A stretch of 64,000 nucleotides of DNA from Riemerella anatipestifer (GTDB lineage: Bacteria > Bacteroidota > Bacteroidia > Flavobacteriales > Weeksellaceae): positions 744,001 through 808,000 of the forward strand of contig NZ_CP073239.1 in NCBI RefSeq assembly GCF_009670965.2, read 5' to 3'. Below are positions 54,219-61,941 of this stretch, in pieces; positions within the stretch are counted from its first letter, which is position 1, and every line of letters starts with the position of its first letter. The position numbers and the translations under genes were made by a program. The notes below the pieces were generated by a model that saw only the letters and a list, made by a program, of their open reading frames with translations, was not told the DNA's origin and did not search any database.

Positions 54219-54650
54219 ATGTTTACAGACGAATACTTTATGCGAATGGCCTTTCAGGAGGCTCTAAATGCGTTTGAAAAAGACGAAGTGCCTGTGGGCT
54301 GTGTAATTGTACACAATGAGAGAGTAATTGCTAGAGGTTACAATCTTACAGAAACTCTAAACGATGTTACTGCCCATGCAGAAATGCAGTCTATAACTTC
54401 TGCGGCTAACGCTCTGGGAGGTAAATATCTTAAAGACTGTACTATGTATGTTACACTAGAACCTTGTACTATGTGTGCGGGAGCTTTATTTTGGTCTCAA
54501 ATTTCTAGAGTGGTTATAGGTGCTAGAGATGAGCATAGAGGTTTTCTAAATCAAAACATCAACCTTCATCCTAAAACCCAAATTACCATTGGTATTATGG
54601 AAGACGATTGCCGTAATCTAGTAAAAGAGTTTTTTAAATCTAAGAGGTAA
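54219..54650 (+). CDS. tadA: tRNA-specific adenosine deaminase (nucleoside deaminase family)
   Basis: 143 residues from 54219 (MFTDEYFMRMAFQEALNAF). The zinc site is HAEMQSI and PCTMCAGALFWS. It deaminates A34 of tRNA-Arg to inosine. An ATG at 54177 would place 14 residues inside the sodC terminator and is rejected. A general nucleoside deaminase is the alternative, but size and ALFWSQISRVVIGARD favour TadA. Confidence 0.9.
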   Translation: MFTDEYFMRMAFQEALNAFEKDEVPVGCVIVHNERVIARGYNLTETLNDVTAHAEMQSITSAANALGGKYLKDCTMYVTLEPCTMCAGALFWSQISRVVIGARDEHRGFLNQNINLHPKTQITIGIMEDDCRNLVKEFFKSKR

Positions 54651-54654
54651 TAAG

Positions 54655-55176
54655 TTATTCTCCCTCAGGAACAAAATCTAAACTTATAGAATTCATACAA
54701 TAGCGTATGCCTGTGGGCGGAGGTCCATCATTAAATACATGCCCTAAATGAGCTTCACATCTCTTGCATAAAACTTCGGTACGCTCCATACCGTGAGAAG
54801 AATCTCTTTTGTAGATAACCCCTTCTTTATTCACTTCAAAGAAACTTGGCCAGCCGCAGGAGGAGGCAAACTTATAGTCTGACTTAAACAAATGGTTGCC
54901 ACAAGCTGCACAATAGTAGTTTCCCTTTTTATCAAAGTCGTTATATATACCTGTAAAAGGTCTTTCTGTTGCAGCTTCTCTAGCAATAGAATAAAGCTCT
55001 GACGAAAGTACCTTATGCCATTCTTCATTGGACAACTTTACTGGAGTAGAGTCTGTATGAGAATAGTAAGGATTATGCTTTATAGATTGTGGCTTTTCCA
55101 TATTAGAGTTTTTGGGTAAACATTGTAGTAAAGAAAAAATCCCTACTAATGAGATAATTATTGATTTCATCATCAC
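54655..55176 (-). CDS. msrB: Peptide-methionine (R)-S-oxide reductase, lipoprotein
   Basis: 173 residues. A lipoprotein leader (MMMKSIIISLVGIFSLLQC) places it in the envelope, where it repairs oxidised methionine. The MsrB fold is clear: YYCAACGNHLF and CKRCEAHLGHVF supply the zinc cysteines, and GIRYCMNSISL carries the catalytic Cys. Ends almost tail to tail with tadA. Together with sodC this is an oxidative-defence neighbourhood. Confidence 0.94.
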   Translation of the reverse strand: MMMKSIIISLVGIFSLLQCLPKNSNMEKPQSIKHNPYYSHTDSTPVKLSNEEWHKVLSSELYSIAREAATERPFTGIYNDFDKKGNYYCAACGNHLFKSDYKFASSCGWPSFFEVNKEGVIYKRDSSHGMERTEVLCKRCEAHLGHVFNDGPPPTGIRYCMNSISLDFVPEGE

Positions 55177-55209
55177 AAAAGTAGAGATTTTTAGTAATAT
55201 ATCACATCT

Positions 55210-58200
55210 TTATAAGCCAAACTTCTGCATAAGGTAAGTATTGACTTGCTGGACTTCCTCATCGCTTAGCTGTCGGTCGTAGATGAGCACTTCTCCGATT
55301 TCACCTTGCCAAACCCGCTTGGTGTCGTTGCGGTCTTTGGAGACTTTACTCACTTTGGCGGCGGGTTTTCCATTCGCCACCCTAAGGGTATAAAGGGTGA
55401 GTTGGGAGGTATTGAAATTGGTGGAGAAGTAGCTGGCCGGTTGGTTGTTAATCATGGTAAGTCCATCATCAAGTGGAAAAAACAATTCACTATCTCTCAT
55501 AAAGGAAGAAGATAATATAGGACCTAATCTTCCGCCACTATGAAAATCGGTGGCATCGCTTCCCAAAATAAAGCTAAAGTTGCTTTTGGTATCCGCATGG
55601 AGCTTGGAAACCACAAAAAAGGTTTTGCCTTCATAGGTGGTGTTAAGCTGAATATGCGCATCGCTGTAATCCGATTTTATGTTGATTATCTTTTGGTTAT
55701 TGTTCCCCGAATTTTTGATTTCAAAAGCGGAGGGATTGATGATATCATAAGCCGATTTTGCAGCATAGTCCAATACGACTTTATTGTTAAGGTCTGCTCC
55801 GTCGGCATTTATGCGGGCAATGAGCCCTGGTATGGAAGACGGAAGGTCTTGGACCTCGGTATTCAAGGCATACTTGGTCATAAGATAATCGTTCACTTGT
55901 GCCATTTCCTCATCGGTAAGGGATTTATCGAAAACAATCACCTCGGCGACTTCGCCTCTCCAAGTACGATCAGAAAATCCTCGGTCTTTGGAAATGTATC
56001 TTACCCTTGCTCCGGTTTTGCCATCGGCCACACGCATAGCGTACACGGAGAGCTTATCCGTATAAAAATTGGTGTTGAAAAAATTTCGGTTAATCCCGTT
56101 GATTTGGGTTCTTCCGTTATTAGCAGAATTGAACCGCTGTCTGTCGGACATATAGGCTGAACTAAAGATGCTGCCCAATCGTCCATTGCTATGAAAATCA
56201 GCGCTTCCATTATCCCCTAATAGGAAGTTGAAAGCATTATTGGCATTCGGGTTGAGCTTGGAAACCACAAAAAAGGTTTTGCCTTCGTAGGTTTTCCCTA
56301 AATCAATATAGCTGTTATTGGCTTTAAAACTTAGTACTGGCTTTCCGTTGTGGAGGTCGGGTGTTTTTTCCAAACTCATTCCAGCGGTATTAACGAGGCT
56401 ATACACTTCGCCCGTTACTCGGTCGGTTACGGTTTGGTTTTGCATATTAGTTCTATCGGCATCTACCCATACGGATATATTGCCAATAAGCTCCTTCATC
56501 ACATTTGGAGCATCACAAGCACAGTAAGGGTACACCGTGAAAAAATCGGGGAAGGTCTGGGTATAGTTTTGCCCTTCGCTATCGGTTAAAGTTAGTTTTA
56601 CGCCAAACTTTCCGTATTTATTATAGACCACGGAAGGCTTATCGGTTTCGGCATTGTTTACTTGTGCTGCTCCGGGGAATTCCCACTGGCGGCTCACAAT
56701 CGTTTTACCGTAATACAGTGAAATATTATTTGGTTCAAAAACAAAATCTTTAACCACGGTGGTTTTCTTCGGCGATTCGATGTTGATTTTAACCACGTTC
56801 ATTTTAGCTAAAACATCATCAGGGAGTTTTCTGGTCCAAATCCCGCTTCCGCTGGTCGCCATAAAAAATTCGCCCGTACGGTATTGGATTTTGGGTTCCA
56901 AGATGTTGAGGTTAAAAGGCAAATCCTCACTGTATTCTTTCCAAGTACCATCAATATAATAATGCACTTTGGACTGGTTATTTCCGAAAAGAAAAATCAC
57001 ATCGGTTCCCCTTACATTTAGGATATGCTTGTAATTACGGTTAGTATTGGGGTTATCAATATTTTGAAAGGTGCTTCCGCCATCATTACTCACTTTTAAA
57101 ACATTGTTTCCTGTAGTGTAGGTTCTCAACACATAAATGGTTTTGGGGTCGTTATCCACAATCGCCAAACTCATATTATTGGCAAAAGGCGTTGTTTTTT
57201 CTTCCCAATTTTTTCCTCCGTCGGTAGAAGCATACAACTTGTTATTCACTATTAAATACTGATACAAAGGATTAGAGAAAGACACCATATACTGCTGTGG
57301 GGCAGTGTCTTTCGAGGTAGTCATTTCCTTTAACAGATACACTTTATTATCCTTATAATTGTAAACTTGTAAGTTGAATTTACCCAAAACCTTTTCTTCT
57401 TTGGTCTGCGTAAAATAATACATATTCCCGTTGTGATCTCTTTGGGTATAGTAAGGGAGCCCTCTTCCCGCATAGGGTTCCGAAGGGATTGGGTCTAACT
57501 TATACGCTGGAGAGTAAGAGGTATTAACTTCGGGCGAAGCAATGATGCCCGAGAAATCCGAAAAGAAGAAATGCCTTTCGTCATTACCCGGAAGAACATA
57601 CCCCGTAGAACTTTCGCCACCGCCTAAGTGCTTGAATACGCCTTTACCGTAGGTAGACACATGATAGCTGTCGCCGTTGTGGTACATACCGCCTCCCATA
57701 TTGGTATTATACTCTCCAAGGTCAAAGCCCCAATAGTCGCCTCCCAGTCCGAAAGTTCGGACTTCGTCCATTGTTTCAAAGAAATCGTTGGAGTAGTTGA
57801 TGCCTCCATCGGTAGTGAGCCAAGTATCCACGCTACCATCGGCGTTGGTCTGCTGATAAAAGGTCTGCATATCGGGGTGCAACGACTTAGGTCCCCAATA
57901 GCCTCCGAAATATTTAAACGTTTGCCCACCATCTCTCGAAATATAGGCATTAAGCCCTCCCACGATAATGGTATTGGCATTAGTTGGTGAGGCAATGATG
58001 GCACAGTTGTAAAACCCTTGCGTGTAGCTTCCCGTAGGCTGGAAAGGGAAAGTGGCTAAGTTGATATTGTTGGAGTTGTTGTAGCCTCTTGTTCCTGCTC
58101 CGGGACCGTTAGGGTTAGGGAGCGTCCAATTTTCCCCTGCATCATTGCTTCGGTACACGCCCCAATACCCATTATCTCTTGAGGTTTGGTTGGCAATAAT

Positions 58201-59442
58201 GTACGCATACACCACTTGGTCATCAGCGGGGGTTATGGCAAGTCTTGCACCCCAAACATTAGCCATTTTTGTAGCAGGTTCGTACCAACCTTTTCCTTCG
58301 GTACCTTTTTTCACCCAAGTTTCGCCGCCGTCGGTGGACTTGTAGAAATACATAAAATTGGTGGCAGCATCATAGGCTACTGCATAAAACTCATTATCGG
58401 AGTTAGGGCGTTTAACAATATCCGTAACACAAAGCGGAAGTTTTACTTCGTACTGGTAGCTTACCGACGAGCCGCTTCCCGTTTGTTTTAGTTTTACAAT
58501 CCCTCGGTTGGTTGCCATTAGGACATTGTCATTTATGGCGTTACCATCGGTAGCAACACTAATGATTTTAGACACATTATTCCCTATGCCTGCATATCGG
58601 GTTAGATTATTAAAGTTGGTAAGAATCGTCCAAGTAACGCCGCCGTCCCGTGAGATATAGAGCCCGTGAGCCCCTCCTACAAAAATGACCTTCTCGTCCG
58701 AAGCCGAAAAACTTAGGGCGCTAATTTCCTTAATATCGTAGCCTTTAGTGGCTAAGTGCCACATTTTGCCCTTGTTGTGAGAAATATAGACCGTGCCACT
58801 TTCTACTGCACACACAGTATGGTTGGGATTGGTGGGCGATTGGGCAAAGGCTCTTACATTGGCTTGGCTGACCACATTGTTCTGCCCCGTATTAGAAAGC
58901 AACTGAACGGGACCATAGTAGTGCCACCCCGAAAAAGTGGCGTGATAAGGTATTTCAGAACTGTCATAGATATTAGATGAGGTACTACTAGCTGCTATAC
59001 CAAAACTCCTTAAAACTCTTCTTAGTAAAGGTGTTTTAGGTCTTTGTGAAAAAGTTTGGTTAAGCTCTTGAGTGGAAGGATAGTCTATATAACCCTTCTC
59101 ATTGATGTAAGGTTGTATCTCTCTACGCCACTCGAGGTATTCTTTTTCATATTCACTACGGAATTCTTTTTTGATAGGACTACTCTCTTGTCTAGCGTTA
59201 GATAACCAAGGTGATTTTTGTACTTTATTTGGATTGGAAGCTTTCATTTTTTTGATTTCTTCCAAGGTCTCAGCATCAAAGTCTAAAGAGGTATTTGCTC
59301 TATAAATATCATATAAGGAATCTACAACGAATACATTAGGTTTGCTTTTCTGCATTTCTTTGTAAAATGCAGGAATTTCATCATTTTGTGCTTTTAAGAT
59401 TCCTACCAAACATAGAAAGATAGAAAATAAATATCTAAACAT
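55210..59442 (-). CDS. Large secreted beta-propeller / PKD / LamG-like surface protein
   Basis: 1410 residues. Signal peptide MFRYLFSIFLCLVGILKAQ, then a polar N-terminal part to about residue 150. Next come Asp-box (BNR/sialidase-type) propeller repeats to about 890: SRDGGVTW, STDGGETW, SNDAGENW, SRDGGQTF, STDGGKNW, SNDGGSTF. A PKD-like domain (about 915-985) and two related LamG/concanavalin-like modules (about 1010-1190 and 1220-1410) end it; each has TYEGKTFFVVSKL and LSDEE/LTDEE..VN.YLM. The modules are duplicates and share a 33-bp identical DNA stretch. There is no obvious type IX sorting tail after the last module. GC rises sharply after about codon 150. Role unknown; binding or cleaving glycans is possible. 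Confidence 0.85.
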   Translation of the reverse strand: MFRYLFSIFLCLVGILKAQNDEIPAFYKEMQKSKPNVFVVDSLYDIYRANTSLDFDAETLEEIKKMKASNPNKVQKSPWLSNARQESSPIKKEFRSEYEKEYLEWRREIQPYINEKGYIDYPSTQELNQTFSQRPKTPLLRRVLRSFGIAASSTSSNIYDSSEIPYHATFSGWHYYGPVQLLSNTGQNNVVSQANVRAFAQSPTNPNHTVCAVESGTVYISHNKGKMWHLATKGYDIKEISALSFSASDEKVIFVGGAHGLYISRDGGVTWTILTNFNNLTRYAGIGNNVSKIISVATDGNAINDNVLMATNRGIVKLKQTGSGSSVSYQYEVKLPLCVTDIVKRPNSDNEFYAVAYDAATNFMYFYKSTDGGETWVKKGTEGKGWYEPATKMANVWGARLAITPADDQVVYAYIIANQTSRDNGYWGVYRSNDAGENWTLPNPNGPGAGTRGYNNSNNINLATFPFQPTGSYTQGFYNCAIIASPTNANTIIVGGLNAYISRDGGQTFKYFGGYWGPKSLHPDMQTFYQQTNADGSVDTWLTTDGGINYSNDFFETMDEVRTFGLGGDYWGFDLGEYNTNMGGGMYHNGDSYHVSTYGKGVFKHLGGGESSTGYVLPGNDERHFFFSDFSGIIASPEVNTSYSPAYKLDPIPSEPYAGRGLPYYTQRDHNGNMYYFTQTKEEKVLGKFNLQVYNYKDNKVYLLKEMTTSKDTAPQQYMVSFSNPLYQYLIVNNKLYASTDGGKNWEEKTTPFANNMSLAIVDNDPKTIYVLRTYTTGNNVLKVSNDGGSTFQNIDNPNTNRNYKHILNVRGTDVIFLFGNNQSKVHYYIDGTWKEYSEDLPFNLNILEPKIQYRTGEFFMATSGSGIWTRKLPDDVLAKMNVVKINIESPKKTTVVKDFVFEPNNISLYYGKTIVSRQWEFPGAAQVNNAETDKPSVVYNKYGKFGVKLTLTDSEGQNYTQTFPDFFTVYPYCACDAPNVMKELIGNISVWVDADRTNMQNQTVTDRVTGEVYSLVNTAGMSLEKTPDLHNGKPVLSFKANNSYIDLGKTYEGKTFFVVSKLNPNANNAFNFLLGDNGSADFHSNGRLGSIFSSAYMSDRQRFNSANNGRTQINGINRNFFNTNFYTDKLSVYAMRVADGKTGARVRYISKDRGFSDRTWRGEVAEVIVFDKSLTDEEMAQVNDYLMTKYALNTEVQDLPSSIPGLIARINADGADLNNKVVLDYAAKSAYDIINPSAFEIKNSGNNNQKIINIKSDYSDAHIQLNTTYEGKTFFVVSKLHADTKSNFSFILGSDATDFHSGGRLGPILSSSFMRDSELFFPLDDGLTMINNQPASYFSTNFNTSQLTLYTLRVANGKPAAKVSKVSKDRNDTKRVWQGEIGEVLIYDRQLSDEEVQQVNTYLMQKFGL
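55600..55632. repeat. 33-bp repeat, copy 1, inside the large surface protein gene
   Basis: GAGCTTGG..GCCTTC, identical to 56254-56286; marks the same strand of the two C-terminal LamG-like modules. Confidence 0.85.
56254..56286. repeat. 33-bp repeat, copy 2, inside the large surface protein gene
   Basis: Second copy of the sequence at 55600-55632, 654 bases away, in phase with the module duplication. Confidence 0.85.
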
Positions 59443-59455
59443 GCTTCTTTATCTT

Positions 59456-60160
59456 TTATTTGTATTGAACTAATAGGCTTACAGGAGTATCATTACCTCC
59501 CACATCATAAGTGAAGTTGAAATTGCAACAGTCATTATAAGTTGCTACAATTTCTGCAGTGTAGCTACCTGCTGGAAGCTCTTTTATGGTTAATAGCTGC
59601 ATATTGCCATAGTAGTCTGTAATACCATCAGATAAGAAGGTGTTAGATGCTTTATCTATAATTTCCGAAGTATTATCTGCAATCTTAGTAAGTTTCAACT
59701 TGAACAACGGAGCAAAAGCTGAACTTCTTCCTTTGAAGTTTATAGTGCCGTTAAACTGTACTTGCCTACTTTCATTTAGAGTAAATTGCACGGTAGTATT
59801 AGGTATAGTAGTCTCTACAGAGCCTTGAGTTACAGAAATACTGCTTGAACTCCTAGTATCCTTAAAATAGGCATAATTTTGAGCGGCAGGATTTCCCTGA
59901 CTGATAGACACCCAAGAAGCTCCATTCCAAAAAAAGAATGCGTTTTCTTGAGTATTAAATATCAGTTGCCCTTTCTCATTTCCAGAAGTTGGATTTTGGG
60001 ATACTCTAGGTACTAGAATACCAGCGGAAGAATCTGGTGCATCAGGATTTTTGGTTACAATATCTAAGGTAGCTTTAGGATAAGGTGTGTTAATTCCTAC
60101 TTGAGAAAATGCACCTGTAGATATTGAGATTAAGAATAAAGAAAATGCATATTTTTTCAT
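59456..60160 (-). CDS. Secreted protein of the 'VGINTP..ATLDI' type
   Basis: 234 residues. Signal peptide MKKYAFSLFLISISTGAFS, then QVGINTPYPKATLDI, a start common among flavobacterial exported proteins, with GQLIFNTQENAFFFWNG typical of the same group. The C-terminal 110 residues look like a beta-sandwich (VQFTLNESRQVQFNGTINFK). It lies 14 bases upstream of the 1410-residue protein, so the two should be co-expressed and may work together at the cell surface. Function unknown. Confidence 0.82.
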   Translation of the reverse strand: MKKYAFSLFLISISTGAFSQVGINTPYPKATLDIVTKNPDAPDSSAGILVPRVSQNPTSGNEKGQLIFNTQENAFFFWNGASWVSISQGNPAAQNYAYFKDTRSSSSISVTQGSVETTIPNTTVQFTLNESRQVQFNGTINFKGRSSAFAPLFKLKLTKIADNTSEIIDKASNTFLSDGITDYYGNMQLLTIKELPAGSYTAEIVATYNDCCNFNFTYDVGGNDTPVSLLVQYK

Positions 60161-60334
60161 AGATTGTTTTTTTAAAAAAAGGGGTGCAAATTTATGACAA
60201 ATAGTTTAAATAGGCTAAACCGAGCTTCTTTCATTTATCTGCTTGAAAAGATTTAATGCATGACACCTCTTGTAAAATAATTAACTTACGCATCCAAATA
60301 CCCTAAAAATTTCTGCTAGAAATAGGAAATAAAA

Positions 60335-60360
60335 AAAGAGAACTTTAAAAAGTTCCCTTT
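60335..60360 (-). terminator. Rho-independent terminator of tmRNA
   Basis: On the minus strand AAAGGGAACTT / AAGTTCTCTTT (one G-T) with a 4-base loop, then a run of seven T. It begins 8 bases after the tmRNA end. Confidence 0.85.
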
Positions 60361-60368
60361 AGTTTAAT

Positions 60369-60768
60369 TAGTGGAGCTGGAGGGATTCGAACCCTCGTCC
60401 AAACAAGCAATACGCAAGCTTTCTACATGCTTAGTCTATTTTTAGTTTTCGTCATAAAGCAGACAACAGACCGCCAACTTTATGCTTATCTTTTAAGATT
60501 TTCGTCCTTTAGCCAAAGCTTCTAAAGGCTTATTTCTGCATTTCCTATGCCTCATACTCGGACGCCGCAGAACAGAGCTTCCGTGAGACATCTTGTTTCC
60601 TTACTATACTTCGGGAAAAGGCTTATCCTACTAATGCTTCGGATTAAGCAGCAAGAGCAAACTCTTCGTTGCCAGTTAAACTTTGTAGCAAGGGATTAAA
60701 GAGATCGCGCTACGGTTCTCTGCATGCTTACTTACCTACTGACCTTGCTGTCGAAACCAGTCAGCCCC
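60369..60768 (-). ncRNA. ssrA: Transfer-messenger RNA
   Basis: Rescues stalled ribosomes and tags the unfinished protein. The 5' end GGGGCTG pairs with CAGCTCC at the 3' end, and GGTTCGAATCCC (T-arm) and GACTGGTTTCGAC (5' part) are diagnostic. The tag frame reads GGC AAC GAA GAG TTT GCT CTT GCT GCT TAA, giving GNEEFALAA, with the usual ALAA degradation end. The terminal CCA is not encoded (CTA follows the discriminator A). About 400 bases, including a long pseudoknot region. Confidence 0.95.
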
Positions 60769-60942
60769 CGTAAACTTTAGTCCGCAAAGATAGTAATTTT
60801 TCTGTTTAAGGAATAATCTTTAACCTAAGTTTATATGATAACCGTTAAATAGTCTTAAAGTCTATTAACCTGCTGTTAAACCAACAACTCTATATTACTT
60901 TTTGAATTACATTTGAAAACTACATAACTTTATATTAAAACG

Positions 60943-61683
60943 ATGATGAAAACTCTATATGTTATCCTTCCTTTATTGCTCAATCAATCTTTGTTTTCTC
61001 AAAAGATAATCACTGGGAAAGTCGTTAATGAAAATCATATTCCTTTAGGCAATACGCTTGTCATCAATATAGCCACCAATCAGCAAAGCACTACGGATAA
61101 CAATGGAGCCTTTAATATCCGTGCTTCCGAAGACGAAGAACTAAGATTTGTAAAATACGGCTATGAAAGGGTGGCTTATAAAGTATCTCCCAAAAGTTTT
61201 AACAACGAATTAAACATAACGCTACTCCCCTCCTACAAAGAAATAGAAGAAGTGAAGCTAAGTATAAAGACCACAGGCAACATAAAAGAAGACCTAAAAC
61301 AATTTAAACCCAATAAAAATTTGGAGCAACTAAAGTTGGATTTATTTATTGACTATAAGAAAACACCTTACAGCTATTACCGAAAATCAAAACTAGAAAA
61401 TCCTATGCTTTTTACCCAACCCAAAGGAGAAGGATTCTCTTTAGGGAAAGTAAATAATAAATGGACGCTACTAGATTTGCTTCAAATTCTGGATAAAGAG
61501 TTGGGAGAAGACTACTTTAAGGAACTCAATATAAACTATGACGAAAAAGATGCCTTCATTTATTTTGTGCTTAAAGATTTCGACACGAAAGATATTTTAA
61601 AATATGGGAGATTCACCCCTAACGACCTAGTTCAGTTTATGATTTTAGCAGAACAAAAACGACCTCTTTTTCAAAAAAAATAA
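60943..61683 (+). CDS. Secreted protein with carboxypeptidase-regulatory-like domain
   Basis: 246 residues. Signal peptide MMKTLYVILPLLLNQSLFS, then KIITGKVVNENHIPLGNTLV .. DNNGAFNIRASEDEELRFVKYGY, the beta-sandwich usually found at the front of TonB-dependent receptors. Here it stands alone with a helical C-terminal half (about 110-246, LKQFKPNKNLEQLKL). Stand-alone proteins of this type are common in Flavobacteriia and lack a known role. It precedes a receptor-like barrel gene that has no such domain of its own, so the two may act together. Confidence 0.78.
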   Translation: MMKTLYVILPLLLNQSLFSQKIITGKVVNENHIPLGNTLVINIATNQQSTTDNNGAFNIRASEDEELRFVKYGYERVAYKVSPKSFNNELNITLLPSYKEIEEVKLSIKTTGNIKEDLKQFKPNKNLEQLKLDLFIDYKKTPYSYYRKSKLENPMLFTQPKGEGFSLGKVNNKWTLLDLLQILDKELGEDYFKELNINYDEKDAFIYFVLKDFDTKDILKYGRFTPNDLVQFMILAEQKRPLFQKK

Positions 61684-61832
61684 GTATTCCCTAGGCAACC
61701 TTTTATAATTTCTTGCGTCTTACTCTATAGAAAGTCTAAACAGATTTATTTTTTTTACACAGATAATCAAATAGTTAAAATATATTACGCAAAATACATA
61801 CTACTTTGTATTGCATAATAGTAATTTATTTA

Positions 61833-61841
61833 TAATCTTTG
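61833..61841 (+). promoter_or_regulatory. Promoter-like -7 box of the barrel receptor gene
   Basis: TAATCTTTG, one base longer than the TAnnTTTG consensus. Transcription would start near 61848, giving a leader of about 95 bases before the ATG at 61942. Confidence 0.4.
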
Positions 61842-61871
61842 TACCAGAAAATAAAACTAATAATCTTAAAC

Positions 61872-61927
61872 AAAAGAGTCGAGTTTTACATTCATTTAAA
61901 CTAATAACCACCACTCGGCTCTTTTTT
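61872..61927 (+). terminator. Terminator-like hairpin inside the leader of the receptor gene
   Basis: AAAAGAGTCGAGT (61872-61884) pairs with ACTCGGCTCTTTT (61913-61925) over 13 bp with one T-G, followed by a T run. It ends 15 bases before the start codon at 61942. The loop (28 bases) contains a second copy of AAACTAATAA, first seen at 61854. Placed so, it can act as an attenuator or as the end of a small leader RNA. Confidence 0.65.
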
Positions 61928-61941
61928 AAAAAACAAAAGCT

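Noticed and set aside
55306..58980. Many long frames antisense to the large surface protein gene
   Set aside because: Shadows of a GC-richer coding region; residue use is unnatural and there are no starts with ribosome sites.
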